Made by a program: the position numbers and the translations under genes
Assembly: GCA_012514235.1 (NCBI GenBank)
Contig: JAAZAR010000152.1
Span: 1 to 57,395, forward strand
Length of the DNA: 57,395 nt
Reading direction: 5' to 3'
DNA from: Actinomycetota bacterium
GTDB taxonomy: Bacteria > Actinomycetota > Thermoleophilia > UBA2241
Part shown: positions 17,350 to 25,768 of the stretch, piece after piece
Numbering within the stretch: position 1 is the first letter of the stretch
Layout of the letters: each line of letters starts with the position of its first letter
Notes under the pieces: model-generated
Databases searched by the model: none
Seen by the model: only the letters and a program-made list of their open reading frames with translations
Told to the model about the DNA's origin: nothing

Positions 17350-17566
17350 GGAGTCACTCCTGCCGTCCATGCACCCATGCGCCCGTTCGGATGGACGATC
17401 GGGGTGTCATTCATCATCCGGCCAGACCGCGGACGTCGTCAATCCCCCTCCCTGTCCGGCACGTCAGCCGGACCCGGCCGGACCGCCGATCCGGCAGTCG
17501 CGGCGCCGGTGCGACGGCGGGCATGGACGATGCAGACACCCGCGGCGGCGGCGCAGCTCGACCGGC

Positions 17567-17962
17567 TCAGACATCGGACGTGCGGATCTCGAACTCCGGC
17601 GGTTGAGCCAGATGCTTCTTGACCTTGCACTGGTTCATCGCGTTGACGATCGCCGACTTGTACTTCTCGGGGAAGCCTTCCGGGAGCTTGAGATCGATCT
17701 CGATCCGGGAGACGAGACCCAGCGTGGGGTCGACGTGCGACGACATGGCGATGCTGGAGCCGGTGGGGTCGATCCCGCGCTGCTGCATGAACCCGAGGGC
17801 GTAGATGCCGGCACACGTGCCGATGGAGACGAGGAACAGGTCGAACGGCGCCGGAGCGGACCCGTCGCCGCCGCCCCGAGGCGGCTGGTCCGTCTCGACC
17901 GTGAACTCATCGTAGTCCGCGTACACCCTCTTGCCGCCTGGGAAGTAGATCGTCATCTCCAT
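17567..17962 (-). CDS. OsmC/OhrA-family peroxiredoxin-like protein
   Basis: This 131-residue OsmC-superfamily protein would reduce organic peroxides through two cysteines, or bind thiol adducts. The peroxidatic C50 lies in LFLVSIGTCAGIYALGF and the resolving C112 in AMNQCKVKKHLAQPP, the expected spacing. A conserved PPRGGGDGSAPAPFDLFL segment precedes the first Cys. Length is close to that of the short YhfA-type OsmC group. AAGGA lies 5-7 nt before the ATG. The gene is divergent from cysteine dioxygenase (start 18068) across 105 nt. A shared role in sulfur or thiol homeostasis with CDO and the nearby ArsR is plausible but inferred. Confidence 0.9.
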   Translation of the reverse strand: MEMTIYFPGGKRVYADYDEFTVETDQPPRGGGDGSAPAPFDLFLVSIGTCAGIYALGFMQQRGIDPTGSSIAMSSHVDPTLGLVSRIEIDLKLPEGFPEKYKSAIVNAMNQCKVKKHLAQPPEFEIRTSDV

Positions 17963-18067
17963 GCTCGTTCCTTTCGTGCCCTCTGACGTGTCCCAGCATC
18001 TTGCGGTGCGTCGGCGTCAACGGAACGGTCCGCCGCGCATGAGGCCCGCGGTAAGCTTGCCGCACTC

Positions 18068-18628
18068 ATGGACCCGACGCGCACAGACCTGACACTCGAG
18101 GACTTCATCCTCGAGATGGGCCGCGACCCCGCGGACCGGCTCGCCCATTCGCGGCTCATGGACCTCGCCGCGAGACTCCGGCTCTCCAGAGACCTCGTCG
18201 AGAGCCGCACGCTGTTCACCACAGAGGCGTACGCACGCAACCTCGTCTGCCGCACACCGTTTTTCGAGCTGCTCGTCCTCTGCTGGCGCCCCGGACAGGT
18301 GACCACGATCCACGACCATGCCGGGGCCCTCAACGCGATCCGGGTCCACACTGGCGAGCTCACCTCACGCGTCTTCGCCTTCGCCCCGGAAGCCGGTCCG
18401 GGCACCGGTCCCGTGCAGCAGGTGGCCGAAGAGCGGGTCAGACCCGGTGACAGCCTCGCAGGAGTGGACAGGAACGGCATCCACCAGCTCGCCAACACCT
18501 CGGGAGAGGACCTTGTCACCATCCACGTGTACGCCCCGGCGCTCATGGAACTCACCGTGTACTCCACAGACTCGGCGGCCGTGGAGCGGAGGCCGCTGCG
18601 GTACACCCTTGCCCAGGACCTCGAGTGA
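18068..18628 (+). CDS. cdoA: Cysteine dioxygenase type I
   Basis: This 186-residue cupin enzyme oxidises L-cysteine to cysteine sulfinate with O2 and non-haem Fe(II). The three-His facial triad is visible as H82 and H84 (TIHDHAGALNAIRV) and H139 (RNGIHQLANTSGED). The second cupin motif ends VTIHVYAPAL. These match bacterial CDO proteins in length and spacing. Position 86 is glycine, followed by ALNAIRVH, so the Cys used for the mammalian Cys-Tyr crosslink is absent, as usual in bacterial CDOs. A related thiol dioxygenase, for example for 3-mercaptopropionate, cannot be ruled out. It is divergent from OsmC and ends at a strong hairpin. Confidence 0.88.
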   Translation: MDPTRTDLTLEDFILEMGRDPADRLAHSRLMDLAARLRLSRDLVESRTLFTTEAYARNLVCRTPFFELLVLCWRPGQVTTIHDHAGALNAIRVHTGELTSRVFAFAPEAGPGTGPVQQVAEERVRPGDSLAGVDRNGIHQLANTSGEDLVTIHVYAPALMELTVYSTDSAAVERRPLRYTLAQDLE

Positions 18629-18650
18629 GGTACCGAGGGGATGGTGCGTG

Positions 18651-18695
18651 CGAGGCGGGGCCGCGGCGGGCACAGCCCGCCGCGGCCCCGCCTCG
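18651..18695. terminator. Strong bidirectional terminator hairpin
   Basis: A perfect 21-bp stem (18651-18671 with 18675-18695) has an ACA loop; the lower arm starts CGAGGCGGGGCCGCGG. It lies between convergent cysteine dioxygenase (ends 18628) and the Ig-like gene (ends 18720). Confidence 0.75.
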
Positions 18696-18719
18696 TTCCG
18701 CCTCTGCCGTCCGTCACTA

Positions 18720-19421
18720 CTACTTGACGGTGATCTTGGCCGAGCCGACCTTGGATTGCGGGTTGCCCGACGCGTCGGTGGCGTACACGTAGTACTTGTA
18801 CACGCCCTTGGCGAACGTGCAACGACACTTCACGGTGAGCGACTCGTTGACGGGCTTCGAGCCGGCCTTGATCGTCTTGACCGTCTTGCCCTTCTTGTTC
18901 TTGATCTTGATCACGACGGTCGCCGTGCCCTTGGTGGGCTCAGGATCCGCGACCCTGTATCTCAGGCTGGCCGTGCGGCCCTTGCGCACGGAGACCGCCT
19001 TGGCGGACGTGACCGGCCAGACCGTGTCCGCGACGATCTCGAACTCGACGGTCTTCTGAGCCTCGACGTTGCCGTTGACGTCCTGCGCCCAGTACGTGAG
19101 CTCATGCGTACCCACGCCGGGGTTCACGTGGGCGCCCACGGCGTTGAGCGGCGTCTCGACAGCGGCGCTGCGCGGCGATCCGTCGACCTTGTGCAGACGG
19201 ACCACACCGTTGTCGAGCTCGTGGTAGATGTAGGCGACACCCTCGTCATCGGTCGCACTGACCGTGATCACAGCGTCATCCCAGTAGACCGCCACCGCGT
19301 CGGTGGTCGTCGTCGGCGTGTTCGCGTCGCTGGCCAGGTTGCCGTAGGCGCCCACGGCACCGATCGCGGACACGACCGCGATGGCGACGACGGTGAGCAC
19401 CGCCATGTGTGTCTTCCTCAC
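18720..19421 (-). CDS. Secreted or membrane-anchored protein with two Ig-like beta domains
   Basis: This 233-residue protein has an N-terminal signal or anchor (MAVLTVVAIAVVSAIGAVGAYG, residues 6-27). A Thr-rich linker precedes a first Ig-like module (about 40-130) containing AVITVSATDDEGVAYIYHELD and THELTYWAQDVNGNVEAQKTVEF. A second, shorter beta-sandwich (about 138-233) contains GTATVVIKIKNKKGKTVKTI and YKYYVYATDASGNPQSKVGSAKITVK. The paired D..GN motifs are typical of bacterial surface Ig/cadherin-like repeats. A lone Cys pair occurs in KCRCTF. The gene follows the Tat-exported cytochrome gene by 64 nt on the same strand, so both may act outside the membrane. No enzyme signature is seen. 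Confidence 0.75.
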   Translation of the reverse strand: MRKTHMAVLTVVAIAVVSAIGAVGAYGNLASDANTPTTTTDAVAVYWDDAVITVSATDDEGVAYIYHELDNGVVRLHKVDGSPRSAAVETPLNAVGAHVNPGVGTHELTYWAQDVNGNVEAQKTVEFEIVADTVWPVTSAKAVSVRKGRTASLRYRVADPEPTKGTATVVIKIKNKKGKTVKTIKAGSKPVNESLTVKCRCTFAKGVYKYYVYATDASGNPQSKVGSAKITVK

Positions 19422-19485
19422 TGTCCGTCCTCCAGATACGTCCCGGGATTGCGGTCCCGTCCGGTTGATGCTTCCGTCGCCTCTC

Positions 19486-20355
19486 TCAGCGCTCGTGGCC
19501 GATGACCGGGTCTCCCTCGACAGAGTTGTCGTGACACGACGAGCAGGACATCTTGGCAGGCGTGTACGTCACGTGGCACGCCGCACAGGCGGCGACCGAC
19601 GGGTCGAGCGGAGCGGCGTCAGGCGACGGTGTGGCAGCTATCCAGTAGGCGTTCAGAAGCTGGGCCAGCTTGAGCGTCACGTCGAAGCAGGCTTTGGCGC
19701 AGCGATCCTTCTGCAGCGGCCCATCCTTCGGCGACCCGGTCACCATCGTCCACTGGATAAGAGAGGAGTGGCAGAGCGGGGAGTCGGCGATGGAGGTGGG
19801 AGCGTTCTCGATCGGCTGATTGCCCTCCGGGATCGTCCAGTCCGTGCTCAGCCCGAGGACCTTGTTGTACGACTTCCAGGCGTCGTTGGTCGGGAGGGCG
19901 GTCTTCGAGTAGTACATGAAAACGGCGTCCGTCAACGTGCTCTGGTGGGCGCCGGCGCCGACGGCCATGCCGATGACGGCGGCGGCGGCGTTGAGGGTGC
20001 CGCAGATGGTGCCCCATCCCTTGATGCCCTGTCCGCCGAACTGGAACATCTTCTGCGGGAGCGATCCCCAGGTGCTCGGGTTGGCCGGCGCCAGCGCCTC
20101 GACGAAGGCCCACCACACGGCCTCGGAACACGCAAGGCCCTGGTAGCGGTGCATCTCATACGCACGCCGCGCAAGAGCTTCGGGGACCGGCTGCTCGGGG
20201 CCGGTCGTGGGATAGGGCCACGGAAGCGGGACGTCGTTGACCGCGGCGGCGGGATCGGCGTCCTTGAGCAGAGCCACGCCGGAGACCGAAGCGGCTCCGA
20301 GCACGAGGCCCGCCCCGGCGAGGAACTTGCGCCGAGACATCAGGTCGTCTGACAT
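19486..20355 (-). CDS. Tat-exported C_GCAxxG_C_C / split-Soret-type dihaem cytochrome
   Basis: This 289-residue protein starts with a twin-arginine signal (SRRKFLAGAGLVLG, residues 7-20). It then carries the C_GCAxxG_C_C-type cysteine series C76 (LACSEAV), C118 (GWGTICGTLNAAAAVIG), C195 (SPLCHSS) and C219/C223 (RCAKACFD). At the C-terminus are two c-type haem sites, C257-x-x-C260-H261 and C271-x-x-C274-H275. This arrangement matches split-Soret cytochromes of anaerobes, which bind haems near an iron-sulfur cluster. AGGAG lies 9 nt before the ATG at 20355. Electron transfer or a redox-reservoir role outside the membrane is inferred. Cytochrome maturation genes are not in the window. Confidence 0.82.
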   Translation of the reverse strand: MSDDLMSRRKFLAGAGLVLGAASVSGVALLKDADPAAAVNDVPLPWPYPTTGPEQPVPEALARRAYEMHRYQGLACSEAVWWAFVEALAPANPSTWGSLPQKMFQFGGQGIKGWGTICGTLNAAAAVIGMAVGAGAHQSTLTDAVFMYYSKTALPTNDAWKSYNKVLGLSTDWTIPEGNQPIENAPTSIADSPLCHSSLIQWTMVTGSPKDGPLQKDRCAKACFDVTLKLAQLLNAYWIAATPSPDAAPLDPSVAACAACHVTYTPAKMSCSSCHDNSVEGDPVIGHER

Positions 20356-20489
20356 ACGGCTCGACTCCTTTCGCTGCTTGACTCCGCACCCGCGGAGCAC
20401 TCTTTCGTCGCGCCGGGGAGGAGCATCGGGCGGGAGGTCAGCCGGATGCAAGCTGCACTGCTCCTCCGCATATGCGCGAAACCGCATGG

Positions 20490-20519
20490 ACCCTACCACA
20501 TTCCATCCAGGCTTGTGAA
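20490..20519 (-). promoter_or_regulatory. Candidate promoter for the split-Soret cytochrome gene
   Basis: On the minus strand TTCACA (20519-20514) and TAGGGT (20495-20490) are spaced by 18 nt, about 135 nt before the start codon. The 280-nt gap 20356-20635 holds no other supported gene. The match to consensus is moderate. Confidence 0.35.
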
Positions 20520-20635
20520 GCGGCGCACAACATCGATATAGTCGGTCGACGAGCTAGGATTTGGTCTGCAGGGTGTGTCCTCAGTCGACGTCGTCGACGC
20601 CTCGCCGGCGCCGACGACAGCGGTGCCCGCGAGGT

Positions 20636-21736
20636 TCAGAGCTCGAGCGTGACGTACTCGGACGCGCAGGGCTGGCCGGCGGCGACGTGCGCGCAGCCCT
20701 CCGCCGGCTCCCACACCATGCTCGCCGTAGTGACGCTCTGGTCCGGGTCCGGGTCGTCGTCCTCCCAGTGGTCGCAGATGCTGCAGGGCGCGTTCTCATG
20801 ATCGCTGAGGACGCGCTTTGCCAGCTCCACCAGCTCGTCGCCGGCCTCCACGCCGTCGAGGAGGAGGCGCTCGGCCCGCTCGCGCCGCAGGCGCGAGCCC
20901 TCCGAGCGCGACGCATCGCCCGGCATCAGCTCGGGCGACACGTAATGGTTGGTGTGCACGAAGAGCGCGGTCGCGCCGCGCGCAGTCGCCTCCGCCGAGG
21001 CATGCGCACCGTCCAGGAAGGCCCACCGCTCCCCACTCGTCTCGATGTCCCACACGCGGCCGTCCCCGCCGCAGAGCAGATGGTTGGATCCGCGCGCCCT
21101 GGGCGCCCCCAAGATGAGATCGCGGGCATGCTCCAGGTCGGGTTGGCAGAGGACGGTCGCCAGCACGAAGTTGTTGGGCACCCCGATCCGCTCGTCACGG
21201 TAGTACACCGTGTTGGCGGCAGAGCTGAAGCCGGCCGCCGTGACGCCGGTGATGGGCAGGTTGTAGGCCGGACCGGCACTGATGTAGGCGGCCGACGACC
21301 AGCGACCGGTGAGGCGCACGACGCGGATCGTCTGCGCCTCGATCTCTTCCGGATACCAGTCCTCGTTGTGGCCGGCCACCGTCTGGCCCTCGGCGGCGAC
21401 GGCGAGGGAGGTGCAGTGCTCGGGCGGCCAGTTGCGGTCCGCAGTGCAGGTGAACTCCTCGCTGCAGTTGAGTGCGAAGAGGTGGTCGAACGGCACGTTG
21501 GCGGCCTCCGCGAGACCGCGAAGCTGGTCCAGTGCCTGCGGCGTGTAGTCCTCGGCGTACCGCAAGAATGCGCCAGCGCGCTCGACGGCCTCCGAGAAGC
21601 TCATGCCGGAGAGAGCATGGAATCGGGACGCGTAGGCCTCCAGACCCCAGGCGACGACGTCCCGTCCCGCCTCGCCGATCTGCCGTCCCACCTCCCGGTG
21701 GGACCCCGACGCTTCGATGACGAGAGGCTCGACCAT
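20636..21736 (-). CDS. C45-family peptidase / acyltransferase-like Ntn hydrolase
   Basis: This protein of about 366 residues resembles the C45 family (penicillin acyl-CoA:6-APA acyltransferase-like). In that family a self-cleaving precursor exposes an N-terminal Cys nucleophile. The likely nucleophile is C108 in PPEHCTSLAVAAEGQTVAGHNEDWYPEE, where CTS and GHNEDW are the family marks. The start of the Ntn domain and the later LCGGDGRVWDIETSGERW and FVHTNHYVSPEL (Asn and His) segments also fit. It probably hydrolyses an amide of unknown identity. Start options are ATG 21745 or ATG 21736; neither has a clean ribosome-binding site. The frame to 21820 adds an Arg-rich shadow. Confidence 0.82.
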   Translation of the reverse strand: MVEPLVIEASGSHREVGRQIGEAGRDVVAWGLEAYASRFHALSGMSFSEAVERAGAFLRYAEDYTPQALDQLRGLAEAANVPFDHLFALNCSEEFTCTADRNWPPEHCTSLAVAAEGQTVAGHNEDWYPEEIEAQTIRVVRLTGRWSSAAYISAGPAYNLPITGVTAAGFSSAANTVYYRDERIGVPNNFVLATVLCQPDLEHARDLILGAPRARGSNHLLCGGDGRVWDIETSGERWAFLDGAHASAEATARGATALFVHTNHYVSPELMPGDASRSEGSRLRRERAERLLLDGVEAGDELVELAKRVLSDHENAPCSICDHWEDDDPDPDQSVTTASMVWEPAEGCAHVAAGQPCASEYVTLEL

Positions 21737-21895
21737 GGCTCCCATCCTACGTCTTCGTCCGGGACAGCGGTATCGGGACGCGAAAGAGCTCGCAGGAGTC
21801 GCCGAGTGAGAAACGGCCACCCCGGTGGAGTAAGCTCTTGACCCGCCGGCGCGGCCGGCCGTCCAGAACCACGCGCGTCAGGCCACGGAGACACG

Positions 21896-22531
21896 ATGAT
21901 CACGCTCTACCAAACGGAGTGGTGCCCGTACTGCCACCGCGTCCGCCAGGTCCTCACCGAACTCGGTCTCACGTACACGGCGGTCAGCGTTCCCTATCTC
22001 AGCGAGGACCGCGTCGAACTCATGGCCCTCACCGGTCAGTCCGCCATCCCCGTGCTCACCGACGGCGACCGGGTCTACGCCGACTCGGACGAGATCATCG
22101 ACTACCTGCGCTCCACCTACCCGAAGCCCGAGGACGCGGCTGAGCACGCGGCCCACGGCGCCTGGCGCACCGCGACCGCTGTCTCGCTGTCCCCCCGGGC
22201 TGCGCTCGCGCGTCTGCGCGAACTGCTCGAGGCCAAGGGGTTCCTCGTCCTCATGGAGGTCCACGGTTCCGAGATCGACGATCGGCTTCCCGAGGACTAC
22301 GTCATCCTGCAGGTCACGGTCCCGCCGGCCGCAGTCAAGGCGCTGGACATCGACCCGCTGGCACCGGTCGCGATGATGCTCCCCATCGCCGTCGTCCAGT
22401 CCGAAGACGGCAAGAGCGTCGTGGCGGCGGCCGATCCGGTAGGACTGGTGTGGCTGTACGGCGAGCCGGCCCTGAGCAGGGTGCAAGGCCTGGTCAAGAA
22501 GCGCCTGAAGGAGGTGTTCGCGGAGCTCTGA
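21896..22531 (+). CDS. Glutaredoxin/GST-N-like domain fused to DUF302
   Basis: Residues 1-78 of this 211-residue protein form a thioredoxin-fold module with a CPYC redox motif at 10-13, a cis-Pro segment QSAIPVLTDGDRVYADSDEIIDYL and a GST-N-like helix. Residues about 100-211 look like a DUF302 domain: ALARLRELLEAKGFLVLMEVHGSEID, DYVILQVTVPPAAVKALDIDPLAPVAMMLPIAVV and ADPVGLVWLYGEP. DUF302 occurs alone or attached to membrane and redox proteins and its function is unknown. The fusion suggests a thiol-linked cytosolic protein. The ATG is preceded by GGAGACACG. It is convergent with the accA end of the lipid operon. Confidence 0.8.
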   Translation: MITLYQTEWCPYCHRVRQVLTELGLTYTAVSVPYLSEDRVELMALTGQSAIPVLTDGDRVYADSDEIIDYLRSTYPKPEDAAEHAAHGAWRTATAVSLSPRAALARLRELLEAKGFLVLMEVHGSEIDDRLPEDYVILQVTVPPAAVKALDIDPLAPVAMMLPIAVVQSEDGKSVVAAADPVGLVWLYGEPALSRVQGLVKKRLKEVFAEL

Positions 22532-22566
22532 GTGCGCCGGCGCCCGCAGTGATGACCGGCGGCAAG

Positions 22567-22583
22567 GCGGGCACCCTGCCCGC
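22567..22583. terminator. Short hairpin between convergent genes
   Basis: GCGGGCA (22567-22573) and TGCCCGC (22577-22583) pair over 7 bp with a CCC loop. It lies between the glutaredoxin-DUF302 gene and the end of accA. The surrounding GC-rich repeats allow other folds. Confidence 0.4.
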
Positions 22584-22636
22584 AGGCGTGTGGGCTTGCC
22601 GCGGCGCGCCGCGACACGCGGGTGCGCCGCGCCGCC

Positions 22637-23665
22637 TCACTCCGCTGGCGGCGCGTACCCGCCGAAGAGCGAGTAGCTGCCCGGCGGCTGCTCGGGGTCG
22701 CTCCAGCGGCCGAGACGACGGAACCGCTCGCGGCGCTGCAGGCGGCGCTCCTGTGGGGGGATCTGGTCGAGCTCGGCGAGGGCCTGGGCAATCGCGTCGC
22801 CGAGCCGCTGCGCCGCCAGCTCCGGGTTGTGATGTGCGCCGCCTCGAGGCTCATCGACGACGGCCTCCACGGCCAGGAGCTCGAGGAGCTGTGACGCCGT
22901 CGGCTTGAGCGCCTCCGCGGCCTGCGGTGCGAAGTCGGCGTCACGCCAGAGGATGGCCGCACAGCCCTCGGGCGTGATGACCGAGTACGTGGCGTTCTCG
23001 AGCATGAGCACCCGGTCGGCCACGGCGAGCGCGAGGGCGCCGCCGGACCCGCCCTCGCCGATGATCGAGGCGACCACGGGGACGCTGAGGCGCGCCATGC
23101 CCAGCATGCTCTCCGCGATGGCACGCGCCTGCCCGCCCTCCTCCGCGGCGACACCCGGATAGGCACCCGGGGTGTCGACGAAGGTGAGCACAGGCAATCC
23201 ATGCCGCTCCGCGAGCGTGAAGAGCCGTTGCGCCTTGCGATAGCCCTCCGGTTTCGCCATGCCGAAGTTGTGCACCGTCTGCTCGTCGAGCGTGCGGCCC
23301 TTCTGGTGCCCGACGACCAGGACGGCACGGCCGCGGAACCAGCCGAGACCGCCGACGATGGCGGGGTCTTCCGCCCGCAGGCGGTCGCCCTTGAGCTCTT
23401 CGAAGCCGTCGATCAGGTAGCCGATGTAGTCGCGCGTCCTCGGACGCTCCTTGTGACGCGCGATCTCGACCGTCACCCAGGTGTCATGCCTCCGGCTCTC
23501 GTGCTGGAGCTTCTTCAGGCGGCTCTGGAGCTTCTCGATCTCCTCGGACAAGTGAACGCCGGGCATAAGTGGCAAGCGTCCGAGCTCGCTCAGCCGCTGC
23601 TTGAGCCAGCCTGCCCGTGCGTCCTGCTCCGTCTTCGGCCGTTTCTCCTCGGTCAGGTTCCTCAC
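22637..23665 (-). CDS. accA: Acetyl-CoA carboxylase carboxyltransferase, alpha subunit
   Basis: This 342-residue subunit works with AccD to transfer CO2 from biotin to acetyl-CoA, giving malonyl-CoA for fatty acid synthesis. It carries LSEEIEKLQSRLKKL (about 39-53), ARHKERPRTRDYI (about 69-81), GHQKGRTLDEQTVHNFGMAKPEGYRKA and the oxyanion-type loops FVDTPGAYPGVAAEEGGQA and SIIGEGGSGGALALAVADRVLMLENATYSVI. The likely start is a GTG at 23665 with GGGAGGAG just upstream. This places its first 182 nt inside the end of accD in another frame; the next Met (23566) has no ribosome-binding site. It is the last gene of the fatty-acid operon. Confidence 0.95.
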   Translation of the reverse strand: MRNLTEEKRPKTEQDARAGWLKQRLSELGRLPLMPGVHLSEEIEKLQSRLKKLQHESRRHDTWVTVEIARHKERPRTRDYIGYLIDGFEELKGDRLRAEDPAIVGGLGWFRGRAVLVVGHQKGRTLDEQTVHNFGMAKPEGYRKAQRLFTLAERHGLPVLTFVDTPGAYPGVAAEEGGQARAIAESMLGMARLSVPVVASIIGEGGSGGALALAVADRVLMLENATYSVITPEGCAAILWRDADFAPQAAEALKPTASQLLELLAVEAVVDEPRGGAHHNPELAAQRLGDAIAQALAELDQIPPQERRLQRRERFRRLGRWSDPEQPPGSYSLFGGYAPPAE

Positions 23666-24485
23666 CTCCTCCCAGAAGTCGCAGGTAGTTGCCGACTCTG
23701 GCGCGGAGGTCCTTGCGCGGGACGACAGCGTCGAGGTGGCCGAGTTCGAGGTTCCGCTCCGCGGTGCTGAACCCCGGCGGCAGTTCCTCGTGGGTGGTCT
23801 GCTGGATCACGCGCGGCCCCGTGAAGTACAGCCGCGCGCCCGGTTCGGCGATGCAGATGTCGGCCAGCGTTGCGAAACTCGCCACCACGCCGCCCGTGCA
23901 CGGATCCGCGAGGATGGTCACGAACGGTGAGCTCGCCTCGTTGATGAGGTCGACGGCGCAGCTGGTCTTGGCCATCTGCATGAGACTCATTATCCCTTCC
24001 TGCATGCGCGCGCCGCCCGAGGTGCACACCGCGACGAGCGGCAGGTCCTCGCCGCTCGCCAGTTCGGCGCTCCTCCAGAGCTTCTCCCCGACCACGCTCC
24101 CCATGCTGCCGCCCATGAACCCGAAGTCCATGACGGCGAGCACGCAGGGCGTCGCGTCGATGCTCGCCGTACCCGTCACGATGGCCTCCTGCAGGCCGGT
24201 CTTGGCCTGCGCCTCGCGTACGCGCTCGGGATAGGTCTCAAGGTCGACGAACCCGAGGGGATCGAGCGTCGTGACCATGCTCCAGAGCTCGCGGAACGTA
24301 CCGTCGTCCGCGAGCTGGCCGATCCGCTCGCGAGCGCCGATGCGCAGGTGATGGCCGCAGTGAGGACACACCATGAGATTGGCGCGCACCTCGCTGTGCC
24401 GCGCTCCCTGGTGGCAGGACGGGCAGAGCCACTCGGGACGCACCGGCTCATTGTGTCGGCGCTCGATCTGGACCGTGACGTTCAT
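23484..24485 (-). CDS. accD: Acetyl-CoA carboxylase carboxyltransferase, beta subunit
   Basis: This 333-residue subunit has the N-terminal zinc ribbon C21/C24...C40/C43 (CPSC, CPHC), typical of bacterial AccD. The crotonase-fold core reads VMDFGFMGGSMGSVVGEKLWR, VCTSGGARMQEGIMSLMQM and ILADPCTGGVVASFATLADICIAEPGARLYFTGPRVI. A C-terminal tail of about 65 residues after LRLLGGGE is Glu/Arg/Ala-rich and longer than in short AccD proteins. The DNA for this tail also encodes the start of AccA. No accB (BCCP) or accC gene is in the window. It lies 38 nt downstream of fabF. Confidence 0.96.
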   Translation of the reverse strand: MNVTVQIERRHNEPVRPEWLCPSCHQGARHSEVRANLMVCPHCGHHLRIGARERIGQLADDGTFRELWSMVTTLDPLGFVDLETYPERVREAQAKTGLQEAIVTGTASIDATPCVLAVMDFGFMGGSMGSVVGEKLWRSAELASGEDLPLVAVCTSGGARMQEGIMSLMQMAKTSCAVDLINEASSPFVTILADPCTGGVVASFATLADICIAEPGARLYFTGPRVIQQTTHEELPPGFSTAERNLELGHLDAVVPRKDLRARVGNYLRLLGGGEEPDRGETAEDGAGRTGRLAQAAAERARTLATYARRSLVRGDREAPEPPEEAPAREPEA

Positions 24486-24523
24486 GGTGCTGCGCCCTCA
24501 GATGGCGGCGGGCGACAGCCCTG

Positions 24524-25768
24524 TCAGCCGTCGTAGCGGCTGAAGACCAGGGCTACGTTGTGCCCGCCGAAGCCGAAGCTGTTGCTGGCGGCGACGTCGA
24601 CCCTGCCGAACCGGGCCTCGAGCGGGACGTAGTCGAGGTCGCACTCCGGATCCGGCTCGGTGAGGTTGATCGTCGGTGGGATGTAACTGTTGACGATGGT
24701 CAGCACGGTCGCGACCGCCTCGATCGCTCCGGCGGCCCCGAGGCAGTGACCGATCATCGACTTGTTGGACGAGACGGCGACCTCGTAGGCGTGGTCGCCG
24801 AGTGCGTACTTTATGGCCCGGGTCTCTGCGACGTCGCCTGGGCCCGTCGACGTGCCGTGCGCGTTGACGTAGTCCACGGCGGACGGGTCGAGACCGGCCT
24901 CCCGCAGTGCCATGAGCATGGCACGCCCCTGCGATTCGCCGGTCTCGTCAGGCAGGGTCATGTGGAACGCGTCGCTGCTCATGCCGGCGCCGGCGAGCTC
25001 GACGTAGATGCGCACTCCCCGGGCGAGCGCGTGCTCGAGCTCCTCGAGCACCAGCACGCCGGCGCCCTCTCCGATGACGAAGCCGTCCCGCCTGGCGTCG
25101 AACGGCTTGGAGGCGCCCGTCGGATCGTCGTTGCAGGTGCTGAGCGCACGCGCGGCGGCGAAGCCGGACACGCCGACCGGGCTGATGGGCGCCTCGCTGC
25201 CGCCGGCGAACATGACGTCCGCCGCACCGTCACGGATGAGTCTCGCCGCGTACCCGATCGCGTCCGACGCCGCGGCGCATGCGGTGCAGGTGGTGCTCAG
25301 CGGGCCCTTGGTCCCGAGCTGCAAGGAGACGTGCGCCGCGCCCATGTTGGGGATCATCATCGGGACCAGCAGCGGGTTGGTGCGGTCCGGTCCCTGGTGG
25401 AGCAGCTTGTCGGTCTCCACGTGCAGGGTCTGGAGACCGCCGACGCCGCTCGCCATGACGGCTCCGACACGCTCCGCCTCGAGTGACGGCGTGAACTGGG
25501 CGTCGTCGTTCGCCATGATCGCGGCGGCCACGGCGTACCTGCTGAACAGGTCCAACCGCCGCGCCTTGCGCTTGTCGATGAAGTCCTCAGCCTGGAAGCC
25601 CTGGACCTCGGCCGCGATCCGCACCTTGTAGTCGGTGGTGTCGAACCGGGTGATGGGTCCAACGCCCGATTCCCCCGCTATGAGGCGACGCCAGAACGTG
25701 TCGACATCGTTGCCGATAGGCGAGACGACGCCGAGACCCGTGACGACGACTCTGCGCTGCTGTGCCAT
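24524..25768 (-). CDS. fabF: 3-oxoacyl-ACP synthase II
   Basis: This 414-residue condensing enzyme elongates acyl-ACP with malonyl-ACP. The Cys-His-His triad is C164 (STTCTACAAASDAIG), H304 (VDYVNAHGTSTGPGD) and H341 (SMIGHCLGAAGAIEA), and the glycine-rich end is SNSFGFGGHN. Length and motifs match FabF/KAS II. It is 19 nt downstream of fabG with no acpP in between, unlike the usual fabG-acpP-fabF order. The start ATG (MAQQRRVVVTGLG) follows a GGATCAG-type weak ribosome-binding site. Confidence 0.97.
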   Translation of the reverse strand: MAQQRRVVVTGLGVVSPIGNDVDTFWRRLIAGESGVGPITRFDTTDYKVRIAAEVQGFQAEDFIDKRKARRLDLFSRYAVAAAIMANDDAQFTPSLEAERVGAVMASGVGGLQTLHVETDKLLHQGPDRTNPLLVPMMIPNMGAAHVSLQLGTKGPLSTTCTACAAASDAIGYAARLIRDGAADVMFAGGSEAPISPVGVSGFAAARALSTCNDDPTGASKPFDARRDGFVIGEGAGVLVLEELEHALARGVRIYVELAGAGMSSDAFHMTLPDETGESQGRAMLMALREAGLDPSAVDYVNAHGTSTGPGDVAETRAIKYALGDHAYEVAVSSNKSMIGHCLGAAGAIEAVATVLTIVNSYIPPTINLTEPDPECDLDYVPLEARFGRVDVAASNSFGFGGHNVALVFSRYDG

